From: Williamsia sterculiae
GTDB taxonomy: Bacteria; Actinomycetota; Actinomycetes; Mycobacteriales; Mycobacteriaceae
DNA length: 64,000 nucleotides
NCBI RefSeq assembly: GCF_900156495.1
Contig: NZ_FTNT01000016.1
Span: forward strand, 1-64,000
Direction: 5' to 3'
The notes below the pieces were generated by a model. It had not been told where the DNA came from and made no database searches. It was given only the letters and a program-made list of their open reading frames with translations. Each line of letters starts with the position of its first letter. Positions within the stretch are counted from its first letter, which is position 1. Made by a program: the position numbers and the translations under genes. Shown piece after piece: positions 23,221 to 31,304 of this stretch.

Positions 23221-23777
23221 CCGGACGGCCGCGCCCGGCCCCACCGGGGTCGGGCGCTTCACCGCCCCGTGGTGGGTAAAAAAAGAAAAACAACTGACGC
23301 TGCACGGGGGTGCCGCCGCCAACGCGCCGGAGTCTCGATTCGACGGTGGTCCGGTCGGGCACCCCCACGGGGTGGCCCTCGTTCACGCCGCGACGTGAAC
23401 AGCGGTCAGACCGCGATACCGCATTACCGCACCACCACAACGCGTCTCACCATTGGTTCGCATTCCCTGAGCCGCCCGATGATCTCGAAAGTCGGTGCCC
23501 GTGGTGTCAAGAACACTCCACACACATACCGGCACGCGCTACACACCGCTGGCGCGGAGTTCCGCTTATTTCGCGCCGGTATGCGTGCTCCGGAACATTG
23601 ACACCCCGGTCCCCGACTGAGAGCGGCTTAATATCAGGAAATGGCAGAAACAAACACGAACGCTGACCGCATAATAAAGGCAATAAATATCGCTGAAAGT
23701 ATTGCGGGACAACCGAATACGGTATAAAATCAAACCCATAAACAGTCGCACGAAACCAATGTGAGAGGTCGGAAACA
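23221..23777 (+). other. Gene-poor gap with a low-GC leader and a possible 28-aa ORF
   Basis: Most of the 557 bp has no convincing gene. The last ~150 bp are clearly AT-richer than the surroundings. At 23641-23727 there is an ORF with AGGAA before the ATG, encoding MAETNTNADRIIKAINIAES plus eight residues. A TATAAA-like box lies near its end, ahead of the NrdH gene. It may be a leader peptide or part of a promoter/origin region. Confidence 0.35.
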
Positions 23778-24017
23778 ATGGCTGCAATCACCGTCTACAC
23801 CAGCCCGGCTTGCGTCCAATGCGGAGCCACCAAACGAGCTCTGGACAAGCTCGGAGCCGACTACACCGTCGTGGATCTCAGCGAAGATTCCGACGCCCTG
23901 GACTACGTGAAAGCACTCGGCCACCTCCAGGCCCCGGTGGTCGTGATCGGTGACGAGCACTTCGAGGGTTTCCGACCGGACCGGTTGAAGACGGCCGCCG
24001 CCGCCCAGGCCGCATGA
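23778..24017 (+). CDS. nrdH: NrdH-like glutaredoxin
   Basis: The protein has 79 aa. MAAITVYTSPACVQCGATKR holds the redox C-x-x-C (C12, C15). APVVVIGDEHFEGFRPDRL matches the cis-proline and C-terminal features of NrdH redoxins. These thioredoxin-reductase-dependent proteins reduce class Ib ribonucleotide reductase. Plasmids and phages often carry one to support DNA synthesis. No nrdE/F genes are nearby. The gene is followed closely by two small genes in the same direction. Confidence 0.85.
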   Translation: MAAITVYTSPACVQCGATKRALDKLGADYTVVDLSEDSDALDYVKALGHLQAPVVVIGDEHFEGFRPDRLKTAAAAQAA

Positions 24018-24031
24018 AAGGAACAGGACAG

Positions 24032-24190
24032 ATGAGCATGGACTACGACCAGGCCGCCACCCGGATGTGGGCCAAAGCTGAGGCCGCACACGCCGAAGGC
24101 GATCACCACCTCGCCGCCGAGCTCGAGGACACCGCCGGACTGTACGAGCAGTTCGCCCGGGAGGACCTCACCGGCGTACGAGCCGGCTGA
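24032..24190 (+). CDS. Small hypothetical protein
   Basis: The protein has 52 aa (MSMDYDQAATRMWAKAEAAH, ending DLTGVRAG), helical and acidic. GAAAGGAACAGG precedes the ATG. It lies 14 bp after nrdH and 11 bp before the DnaB-N gene, so all three are probably co-transcribed. No family is recognised. Confidence 0.6.
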   Translation: MSMDYDQAATRMWAKAEAAHAEGDHHLAAELEDTAGLYEQFAREDLTGVRAG

Positions 24191-24201
24191 CACTGACACC
24201 C

Positions 24202-24837
24202 ATGAGCACACCCGACAACGACGACGACACCGAAGGAGGCGACGACATGCTGGCCATGGACGAGCGGATCACCGAGCACGACCTCAGCGAACCCGTGGTC
24301 GACGACATCGACCAGGCCGTTGACGGTGGAGCGTTCGGGGACGATCCCGACGCCGAAATCGGAGTCGCACTCGCCGTCGAACGGGCTGTGCTGTCGGCGT
24401 TGTTGTGGGCGCCGGCCGCCGTGGCCCGAGCCATCACCGCGGTACTGCTGCCCAAGCATTTCGTGTCCCATCAGCACGCCACCATCTACGCCGCGATCGC
24501 CGACGTCGCCACCCGCACCGCGCCGATGCCCGCGCTGGTCAATGCCCGTCTTGTCGAAGCCGGCCACTACACCACCGGTGTCGCCTCACTCATGGTCAGT
24601 GTGGTGTCCCCCGCGGGCCCTGTCCCCGCGGTCGTCGAGATCCCGCACCTGGCCGACAAACTGTTGGCCCTCTGGTACCGCCGCGGCCACCAAGTCCTGT
24701 TAGCGCGCATGGCTCAACACGTCCGCGAGTCCCCCGTCGAAGACCTGGCCGGGCACTGGGCGCAGCTGACCGACTACCAGCACAAAGCCGCCGACGACTT
24801 CTACACCCGCCGCAACCAACTCGCGGACCTGACCTGA
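24202..24837 (+). CDS. DnaB-helicase N-terminal-domain protein without the helicase domain
   Basis: The protein has 211 aa. After an acidic N-terminus, AVERAVLSALLWAPAAVARA followed by LPKHFVSHQHATIYAAIADV is the signature of the DnaB N-terminal domain, which mediates hexamer formation and primase contact. There is no Walker A/B or RecA-like domain and the gene ends normally. It may recruit or modulate the host replicative helicase or primase for plasmid replication. This is inference from the domain. Confidence 0.8.
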   Translation: MSTPDNDDDTEGGDDMLAMDERITEHDLSEPVVDDIDQAVDGGAFGDDPDAEIGVALAVERAVLSALLWAPAAVARAITAVLLPKHFVSHQHATIYAAIADVATRTAPMPALVNARLVEAGHYTTGVASLMVSVVSPAGPVPAVVEIPHLADKLLALWYRRGHQVLLARMAQHVRESPVEDLAGHWAQLTDYQHKAADDFYTRRNQLADLT

Positions 24838-24903
24838 CACCTCACGCGTGGAATCACACCCGGTGTGACACACCGGTGATGCACCCGATGAAAGGCGACC
24901 TTC

Positions 24904-25906
24904 ATGCCGCGACAGACCCCACCGATGGCGTACTTCGGCGGTAAGACGCGACTGGCACCGCGCATCGCCGGCATGCTGCCCGCGCACGGGCACTACGTCG
25001 AACCGTTCGCCGGATCCCTGGCAGTGTTGCTGACCAAGCCGATCAGCCGCATGGAAACCGTCAACGACCTCGACGGAGACCTCATGACGTTCTGGCGCGT
25101 GCTGCGAGACCGCCCAACCGAGTTAGCGCGGGTGTGCGCGCTGACCCCACATTCGCGCGCCGAACTCATCGAGGCGCAGAACGTCAGCGATCACGCGGAC
25201 CTCGACGACCTAGAACGGGCCCGCCTGGTGTGGGTTGCGCATCAACCAAGGACGCGCAGGAACCCTCCGCAAGACCGGATGGCGGCACTACATCGACCCC
25301 ACCGCGACGGGTAAGGGGATGCCCGGATACCTCGAGGCCTACGTCGACCGGATGGCGGCCACGGCCGAACGTCTGCACCACGTCAGCCTCGAATGCCGAC
25401 CCGCTCTCGATCTGATCGAAGCCTACGGACGCCGCCGCAACATCTGCCTGTACGTCGACCCGCCCTACCTCGGTGCAACCCGCTCATCGGGGTCTTATCA
25501 GGTCGAAATGCAAGACGACACCGCCCACCGGGACCTGTTGTCGGCGTTGACCGAGTGCCGGGCATCGGTGGTGCTGTCCGGGTACGCCTCCGATCTGTAC
25601 GACACCGCCCTCGCTGGGTGGGACCGCCTCGAGATCCCCACCATCACCGGGCAAGGAGGCAGCCGCCAAGACCGCACCGAGGTGCTCTGGTCCAACCGCC
25701 CGTTCCCCACCGCGATCGGCGGTAACGAAACTCTCCCCTTCGCGGGCATCGGTAACGAAACCCCTGTCGCGGACCTCATCGTGCGCTGCGGCCACTGCGA
25801 CCGACCGATCAGCACACCGGCCGCCACCGGGCGACCCCGCCGTTTCTGCTCCACAGCATGTCGCGTCGGCGCGCACCGACGCACCCGACCCGCCATCACC
25901 TCCTGA
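24904..25906 (+). pseudogene. D12-class adenine-N6 DNA methyltransferase with C-terminal zinc finger, frameshifted
   Basis: The first frame carries MPRQTPPMAYFGGKTRLAPR (AdoMet-binding FxGGK motif) and HYVEPFAGSLAVLL. The second frame carries NICLYVDPPYLGATRSSGSY (catalytic DPPY), TECRASVVLSGYASDLYD and LEIPTITG. The two halves meet near 25230: LVWVA in one frame should continue INQGRAGTLRKTGWRHY in another. One extra base there would explain it. A C-terminal CGHC...FCSTAC zinc finger, unusual for this family, follows. It is either a pseudogene, a sequencing error or a frameshift-expressed enzyme. Confidence 0.85.
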
Positions 25907-25932
25907 TCGAGAAAGCGAGAGGACACCCCACC

Positions 25933-26154
25933 ATGACCGACACCATCACCGGGCGCGTGGCTTACGGACACGAGACCCCCGAGTACCGGGAGAAGCTCGC
26001 CCACGATCTGCACATCGACGGTGGCCTACCGCTGACGGTGGTCGCCGACACCCTCGAACTCGACACCACCTCCGAGGCCCGTCGGCTCGTCGACGCCTAC
26101 ATCGCGCGCACCGACGCCGCCGCCGCTGCCCGACAGCCGGGGTTGTTCGACTGA
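25933..26154 (+). CDS. Small hypothetical protein
   Basis: The protein has 73 aa (MTDTITGRVAYGHETPEYRE, then PLTVVADTLELDTTSEARRL). It has the look of a small HTH-like or adaptor protein. The end GLFD-stop overlaps the start of the next gene (TGATG), indicating coupling. GAAAGCGAGAGG lies upstream of the ATG. Function is unknown. Confidence 0.6.
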   Translation: MTDTITGRVAYGHETPEYREKLAHDLHIDGGLPLTVVADTLELDTTSEARRLVDAYIARTDAAAAARQPGLFD

Positions 26155-26735
26155 TGAACGCGCGGACCTGGCTGACCCACCTCGTCACCGCGGTCGCGGT
26201 CCTCGCCGGCGCCGCAGGGTGCGGTCACGACACACCGCAGCCATCGCATCAGGCACCGAGTAGCGGCGTGGTGAGGTTCACCGTCCACCAACACGGGCGG
26301 CCCGCCCACGTCGACCGGGTCGTCGACGGTGACACCCTGATCGCCACCTACACCGACGGCAGCAACCACCGGGTGACCATCCGGCTGATCGGTGTCGATA
26401 CACCGGAGACGAAGAAACCGCACACCCCGGTGCAGTGCTGGGGCCCGCAAGCGTCCGCGCTCACCGACCAGCTGGCCACCGGCCACCAGGTGAACCTCGA
26501 AACCGACCCCAGGGTCGACCGCGTCGACCGCTACGGCCGCACCCTGGCCTACATCTGGATCCAGCACCCCGGCCACGACGACACCATGCTCAACCAAACA
26601 CTGCTCACCGCCGGCGCTGCCCGCGAGTACGACTACGACCACCAGAACTACAAGTACCGCGACCAGTTCCGCGCAGCCCAGACCGCCGCCCAGCACCAAC
26701 GGGCCGGACTGTGGGGACAGTGCGGCACCCACTGA
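26154..26735 (+). CDS. Surface lipoprotein with thermonuclease (SNase-like) domain
   Basis: The protein has 193 aa. The lipobox VLAGAAGC at the end of a hydrophobic leader (Cys near residue 23) predicts lipid anchoring. The nuclease domain includes DRVVDGDTLIATYTDG, VTIRLIGVDTPET and RYGRTLAYIWI, carrying the Asp, Arg and Glu residues of staphylococcal nuclease. Similar proteins are common on conjugative elements. It could degrade nucleic acid at the cell surface or process DNA during transfer. That role is inferred. Confidence 0.87.
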   Translation: MNARTWLTHLVTAVAVLAGAAGCGHDTPQPSHQAPSSGVVRFTVHQHGRPAHVDRVVDGDTLIATYTDGSNHRVTIRLIGVDTPETKKPHTPVQCWGPQASALTDQLATGHQVNLETDPRVDRVDRYGRTLAYIWIQHPGHDDTMLNQTLLTAGAAREYDYDHQNYKYRDQFRAAQTAAQHQRAGLWGQCGTH

Positions 26736-26789
26736 TAGACCCCGTGGTGGCCGGTAAAATGGTCACCGAACCCGAGACAGGGAGACACC

Positions 26790-27029
26790 ATGACGACGAC
26801 CCGTCACACCCCGGTCACCGAACAATGGCCGGACCTGTTCACCGACCTCACCGCCGAGCAGACCGCGTCGGTGACCGGTGCCGTGGCCAACTCTGTGCTG
26901 GAGGGGTGGGAACCCACCCGCGACAACGTCGCGGCATTGTGTGCCCGCGCGACGGGGGATCTTGATCGGGCCACGTTTCGTGCGCGGGCCCGCGCCCGCG
27001 CGCACGCCCGGTCCCAGCGACGGGCCTGA
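26790..27029 (+). CDS. VbhA-like antitoxin
   Basis: The protein has 79 aa. LTAEQTASVTGAVANSVLEG followed by WEPTRDNVAALCARATGDLD resembles the small alpha-helical antitoxin VbhA, which inserts a glutamate into the Fic active site. The motif (S/T)xxxE(G/N) appears as NSVLEG, with Asn at the first position. The C-terminus is strongly basic (RARARARAHARSQRR). It immediately precedes the Fic gene. GACAGGGAGA supplies a ribosome site. Confidence 0.8.
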   Translation: MTTTRHTPVTEQWPDLFTDLTAEQTASVTGAVANSVLEGWEPTRDNVAALCARATGDLDRATFRARARARAHARSQRRA

Positions 27030-27039
27030 GCACCCGGCG

Positions 27040-27819
27040 GTGGCGTTCGATCGGTGGGAGGACTACTTCTACCCCGGCACCCGGGTGCTGCGGAACCTCG
27101 AAGGCATCACCGACCCCGACGCGCTGCGCGACTACGAGTACGAGATCAGCACCGACGTCGACGCCAGTATCCGCCGCGGTGAGATCACCGTGGCCCGCAC
27201 GTTCGACGGTGATCACCTCCGCGCGCTGCACCGGGAACTGTTCGGCGAGCTGTACGAGTGGGCCGGACAGAACCGCACCGTCGGGCTGAGCAAAGACGGG
27301 ATCGAGTTCGCCTCCCCGCAGTTGATCGACACCTACCTCGCCGACGCGGCCCGCATCATCGACGGTGTCCCGTGGGAGACCGTGGACCGGGACACGTTCG
27401 CCGAACAGACCGCCCGCGTATATGCCCATATCAATCAGGCGCATTTCGCGAGGGAGGGCAACGGCCGTGCCGGGAAACTGTTCCTACACCAGCTGTCCGA
27501 ACGTACCCCGTATCGCCTGGACTTCGCGCGGATCCCGAAACAGGTGTGGGATCAGCGCTCCGCTCTATCGGGGCCAGACCGCGGCGCCCACACCCCCGAC
27601 CACACACTCCTGGTCCCGGTATTCGCGCACATCACCATCGACCGCCCGGCATCGCCAGACCCGGAGCAGGAGTCACCGGCGCGGCGGGCCGCTCGCATCG
27701 CGCGCCGCGGGTACCCACGACCGGTCACCGACATCACTCGCGACTCCAACGCCGGGCCGCGCCCGACCCGGCGGGACACACCCCGCCCGGGCCGGGACCG
27801 CGGCGACTACGAACGCTGA
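27040..27819 (+). CDS. Fic-domain protein (putative AMPylating toxin)
   Basis: The protein has 259 aa from a GTG at 27040; the frame is open further upstream but overlaps the antitoxin gene. The catalytic loop reads HFAREGNGRAGK, matching HxFx(D/E)GNGRxxR except that the last Arg is Lys. Upstream blocks LHRELFGELYEWAGQNRTV and the flap-like VGLSKDGIEFAS fit the family. The C-terminal 60 residues are basic and disordered. Fic toxins attach AMP to target proteins. Being paired with a VbhA-like protein makes this a class I toxin-antitoxin module, likely aiding plasmid maintenance. Confidence 0.87.
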   Translation: MAFDRWEDYFYPGTRVLRNLEGITDPDALRDYEYEISTDVDASIRRGEITVARTFDGDHLRALHRELFGELYEWAGQNRTVGLSKDGIEFASPQLIDTYLADAARIIDGVPWETVDRDTFAEQTARVYAHINQAHFAREGNGRAGKLFLHQLSERTPYRLDFARIPKQVWDQRSALSGPDRGAHTPDHTLLVPVFAHITIDRPASPDPEQESPARRAARIARRGYPRPVTDITRDSNAGPRPTRRDTPRPGRDRGDYER

Positions 27820-27873
27820 CCGGTCACAGCGACGAGTCGTGTTGCTGCTGCGCCCACGCACCTGTGCGTCGGC

Positions 27874-28407
27874 TCATCGGTCTACCCCACCAAGATCGTC
27901 GTCGTGGGTGACGCGGCACCACGTATGACCGTCGAACGCGTCGACGTCGACCCAGATGTCCCGCCGCGACGCCCGGCGCGGGTTCAGCGTTGGTGTGATG
28001 TGGGTCGACTGGACGTCTTCACCGACGCGGCGTGCGTCGGATTCGCTGCTGAATACCGGGTGTCCGGTGTCTGGGTTGAGCGCGTACACGTCCCGATCAA
28101 TGGGGAGGACTTCCTCACCGACCGCGATCCGCACCCGGAACGCAGGCGCGCTGAGAACACCAGGGGGAAGGCTCTCCGGAAACCCCACCACGTACGGGGT
28201 GGAGGATCCGGTCTCGTCCTGCTCGTCGCTGGCGGTTGCCGCCGACGCCGGCGTCGGCGTTGTCCGGCCTCTCACGTAACGGTCGAGAGCCACAGCTCCC
28301 AATACCCCGAGCACGACTGCGATGATCACGATGACAACCCAGTGGGTTGCCGGGATGTCCGCCAACGCGCCTGCCACGTTCTCGTCTGCACGCGCGTGCA
28401 CCGTCAC
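27874..28407 (-). CDS. Single-TM protein of unknown function
   Basis: The protein has 177 aa. A membrane segment (THWVVIVIIAVVLGVLGAVA) lies near residues 21-41. A Thr/Ala-rich linker and a beta-rich domain follow (FRVRIAVGEEVLPIDRDVYA, then DIWVDVDAFDGHTWCRVTHD). The start overlaps the upstream stop by 4 bp (GTGA). It lies behind an AlbA_2 gene on the same strand and may be part of that cassette. Confidence 0.65.
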   Translation of the reverse strand: MTVHARADENVAGALADIPATHWVVIVIIAVVLGVLGAVALDRYVRGRTTPTPASAATASDEQDETGSSTPYVVGFPESLPPGVLSAPAFRVRIAVGEEVLPIDRDVYALNPDTGHPVFSSESDARRVGEDVQSTHITPTLNPRRASRRDIWVDVDAFDGHTWCRVTHDDDLGGVDR

Positions 28408-28757
28408 GACTGCGCCTCACCCGTCCGATCGGCCGAGACCGCATCTGTGACCCGCGGTGCGGGTGAGCTCGGCTTACGCGGGCGTGACGCACGTCGCCGG
28501 GATTCACCTCGTGAGGGGCTTAGCCGGGAGACTTCAAACGGTTTGATGTGTTTGGTGTCCAGGCCGAGGTCGCTCGCTTCCTTCGTCAGCGCCGACAGTT
28601 CCGCGACGCGACGGGCGTCGTCGGCGAAGAACGCATCACGCGCTGCGGTGAGCTGGGTGTGGGTGTCGACGATGGCGCGGAGCACCTCGACTTTGCGGTC
28701 CGCTTCGGCACGGACCTGGGACTCGATAGACGCGAAATCGATCGCGGGTGAAGACAT
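28404..28757 (-). CDS. Coiled-coil hypothetical protein
   Basis: The protein has 117 aa from the ATG at 28757. The N-terminal ~75 residues are a charged coiled coil (ASIESQVRAEADRKVEVLRA). The C-terminus is basic and disordered (GESRRRASRPRKPSSPAPRV). It is coupled to the downstream membrane protein and lies 134 bp after the AlbA_2 gene. No family is recognised. Confidence 0.6.
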   Translation of the reverse strand: MSSPAIDFASIESQVRAEADRKVEVLRAIVDTHTQLTAARDAFFADDARRVAELSALTKEASDLGLDTKHIKPFEVSRLSPSRGESRRRASRPRKPSSPAPRVTDAVSADRTGEAQS

Positions 28758-28891
28758 CAGAACTCTCTCTCGTTGACCGCAAAAACGTGAGGTCCACGGA
28801 CACCGGCCGGTGCCCGTGGGGTAACACAAGTCGTGCGTGGTGACGGCAAAGAAACCGCGCTCGACCGTTCACGATGGTAGCCCGGTGAGCA

Positions 28892-30346
28892 TCAATCAGG
28901 CGGTCTGCTGACCGGCTGCGATTCACCGAACACGCGACCGAGCCACTCACTCGACGCAGGCAACGCCGCCCGACCGAACCCTTCGTCGCGCCCACCTTGG
29001 CCGGTGAACACGTGCGGCTCGTCGAAGCCGAACTCCGCGAAGATGTCCACACTTAACTCGAACGATGCGGCCGCAGCGCGCCGGAACTTTTCGTCACCGG
29101 CGGCGCCCTCGGTTGTGGTCGTTGTCCGCGCGGGCTGAGTCTCGGGTGAGAACGCTCCGGTGTCGGGCACCAGAAAAGACTCGCGGCCCATGCCTGTCAC
29201 TTCTCTTTCGGCTACACCGCCATTGACAGCGCGGCTGGTGTCTCCGAAATGCAGCTGGGCGATGAGCTCTAGTTCACCGGCCGCCCCGGTCGCGACCGCG
29301 TGATCCATTAGAAAGATGATTGCGACGAACAACGACCACTCGATCTTGTCGCTCGGCACGATAGCCCACTGGTCGCCTAGCGGTTTAAGCCTCGGTGGGG
29401 CGTGGACTAGCTGCGCGTGCGGTAGAGAAGCATAAGGGAAAAACTGGGCTACAAATCCGCCGCCGTCGTGGTGCAGCGCAAGCGTCGCGTCAGGTGTGGT
29501 GAACAAGGTGCGTCCGATGGCCGGGCGCGCCATGTAGTAGCTGTGGTGGGGCGGGAAGGCCACAAACGCTCCGTGCCACTCTTTGTTGTTGTCGATCCAT
29601 CTTGTGAGGAACTTGATCTCTTCACGACGAGCGGCAACCCCGCGTGTCCGGGCGCCCATGTTGATTGGCACGGCCGCCACCGACACCACAGCGCCGACCG
29701 CACTTAAACTGTGTGCATTCCCGAGGAGGTTTCGGTCCCGCATGTAGCTCCTGACGGCTGCCATACCGTTGTCATGGTTGGCGGTGAGGCGATCAGCGAG
29801 TTCGACGCGGCTGGTGAATCGGTCCCGGTATGCGCGGGCGACGCCGTCTTGTTTCAGCCATCGGGTTGTCGTGCCATCACGGACTGGGAACGCAAGTGTG
29901 GTCGCTGTTGGGGACTCGGGCTGGCATGCGTAGGGTGCGTCGGCGCCAGCCGGTACCTCGATGATCGCGAAGAACGAACCCTCCTCTGTCGCGGCGATGG
30001 GATGCACTGTGACGGTCGGTAGGAATGGCCGCACACGTGCGGTGCGCACCTGGCGAAGTTGCTCATCGATCGTCGCCGGTGGCGTGGTGAACGGTGTTGC
30101 CTCGACCGCCCGGTTGTGGTGGTCATCGCGGATTCCGATCACGATGAGACCGCCGTGGTGGTTGGCGAATGCCGCCACGTCTTTCGCGAGTTCTTCGGTT
30201 TCTCTACTGCCGTATGGCACGGACTTCCAGTCGAGCTGCTCGGTCTCGGGCACGCCGGCAGCGACGGCACGCCCTATTGCCGCTGCGTCGATCTCGGCGA
30301 CTGTCGCGACTCCGAACACGTCAGCCAGGAACGGGAAAAGCGTCAC
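28892..30346 (-). CDS. Second AlbA_2 (Schlafen-type) domain protein
   Basis: The protein has 484 aa from a GTG. The N-terminal domain holds ETEQLDWKSVPYGSRETEEL, AKDVAAFANHHGGLIVIGI and the later DGTTTRWLKQDGVARAYRDR, the order expected for AlbA_2. The central and C-terminal regions (about 210-484) are unassigned and contain a hydrophobic stretch EWSLFVAIIFLMDHAVATG. GC is lower than in the transfer genes. With the two following genes it may form a cargo cassette. A nucleic-acid-sensing or defence role is plausible but unproven. Confidence 0.78.
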   Translation of the reverse strand: MTLFPFLADVFGVATVAEIDAAAIGRAVAAGVPETEQLDWKSVPYGSRETEELAKDVAAFANHHGGLIVIGIRDDHHNRAVEATPFTTPPATIDEQLRQVRTARVRPFLPTVTVHPIAATEEGSFFAIIEVPAGADAPYACQPESPTATTLAFPVRDGTTTRWLKQDGVARAYRDRFTSRVELADRLTANHDNGMAAVRSYMRDRNLLGNAHSLSAVGAVVSVAAVPINMGARTRGVAARREEIKFLTRWIDNNKEWHGAFVAFPPHHSYYMARPAIGRTLFTTPDATLALHHDGGGFVAQFFPYASLPHAQLVHAPPRLKPLGDQWAIVPSDKIEWSLFVAIIFLMDHAVATGAAGELELIAQLHFGDTSRAVNGGVAEREVTGMGRESFLVPDTGAFSPETQPARTTTTTEGAAGDEKFRRAAAASFELSVDIFAEFGFDEPHVFTGQGGRDEGFGRAALPASSEWLGRVFGESQPVSRPPD

Positions 30347-30440
30347 AGACTAATCATCCCTGACCTCCCGCACCATTCGCCACAGGCGACTCGGCCACGA
30401 CGGCCTGGACCTGCTGGGTGCCCCCCGGTGTCCCAAGCCT

Positions 30441-30598
30441 GTCGTTTCACGACCACCAGAGCATCCGCAGCCGCAACGGGACTGGCGTGGTGTCGAGGTC
30501 CGGCGTGACCGCCGAACGGCGGAATCGCCCGCAGGGCGATCGGCTTTTTCCGCGCCCGAAGGGCGTGGCCGCGGTGACCATTGGACCCGCGCAGCGGG
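30441..30598. repeat. Cluster of tight DNA hairpins upstream of oriT
   Basis: Five short perfect stems occur in 160 bp: GTCGT-ttc-ACGAC (30441-30453), CCGCCG-aa-CGGCGG (30509-30522), ATCGCCC-gca-GGGCGAT (30524-30540), CGCCC-gaa-GGGCG (30553-30565) and CCCGC-gca-GCGGG (30586-30598). Three have GNA trinucleotide loops, which make unusually stable single-strand DNA hairpins. The region lies in the gap 30347-30848 before the mobilisation genes. It may be a structured single-strand element used during transfer. Confidence 0.6.
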
Positions 30599-30631
30599 AG
30601 GTGCATGTATGCCCCGGGCGGAGCAAGCTGT

Positions 30632-30720
30632 GACTTAGCATAGCTAAGTCGTTGTTTACCGTCCCTGGTCGCGGTACGGTGTGCCCCAACCGGTGCGGTT
30701 GGGTGTCCCCACGGTGTGGG
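30632..30720. other. oriT: Candidate origin of transfer (oriT)
   Basis: Three inverted repeats follow each other: GACTTAGC-ata-GCTAAGTC (30632-30650), CCCAACCG-gtg-CGGTTGGG (30685-30703) and CCCAC-ggt-GTGGG (30708-30720). They lie 130-220 bp before mobC and the relaxase gene, where oriT normally sits. A relaxase typically recognises one such repeat and nicks a few bases to its side. The exact nic base cannot be set by eye. Confidence 0.55.
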
Positions 30721-30848
30721 TTCGCTGCGCTGAGCCGGACGAGCGGAAGGACAAGCCGCGCACATGGTGCGCGGCCCACGAGCGGACACCTGCGGGGTGT
30801 CGAACGACGACCGGCGGGCCGGTCGCGGCGAGGAAGGGCGGTGTCGTG

Positions 30849-31304
30849 ATGAGCGATGACACTCCCGCATGGGACCGCGAGCCAGCACCGCCGCCGCAAC
30901 CTCGGCGGTCGGTGCTGCGACGGCGGCGGGCGAACAGTCCAGGAGGCCGTACGGCGACACCGATTCAGGTGAAGGTCACCGCCGACGAGGACGCGCTGCT
31001 GCGCGCCCGGGCACGCGCCGCCGGTGTCACTGTGCAGCGCTACATGGTCACTCGCGCGCTGACCGACTCCACGGCCGAACCGGTGGACTGGGAGGGCCGT
31101 AAGGCGGCGTGGGCGCAGGCGTGCGAGGTCCGCAACCTGGTCGCCGCGTTGGGCAACAACATGAACCAGATCGCCCGGCAGGCGAACACCGATGGGGAGA
31201 TCCCCGAGGATTTCCCGGCGGCGGTGGCCGGTGTGCGGCGGGCGACTGACCGGGTGCTGGCCGCGTTCGGGGAGACGTTCGGATTCGAGGGCCGCGCCTC
31301 GTGA
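30849..31304 (+). CDS. mobC: MobC-like relaxosome accessory protein
   Basis: The protein has 151 aa from the ATG at 30849; the longer upstream frame runs back through the oriT-like repeats and is rejected. After a Pro/Arg-rich N-terminus, PIQVKVTADEDALLRARARA and GVTVQRYMVTRAL form a ribbon-helix-helix-like DNA-binding unit. EVRNLVAALGNNMNQIARQA is the conserved MobC block. MobC helps open the DNA at oriT for the relaxase. The stop overlaps the relaxase start (GTGA/TGATG). Confidence 0.87.
   Translation: MSDDTPAWDREPAPPPQPRRSVLRRRRANSPGGRTATPIQVKVTADEDALLRARARAAGVTVQRYMVTRALTDSTAEPVDWEGRKAAWAQACEVRNLVAALGNNMNQIARQANTDGEIPEDFPAAVAGVRRATDRVLAAFGETFGFEGRAS

Noticed and set aside
30681-30848. 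N-terminal extension of MobC from an upstream start
   Set aside because: It would translate through the oriT-like inverted repeats; the ATG at 30849 begins where family-like sequence starts.
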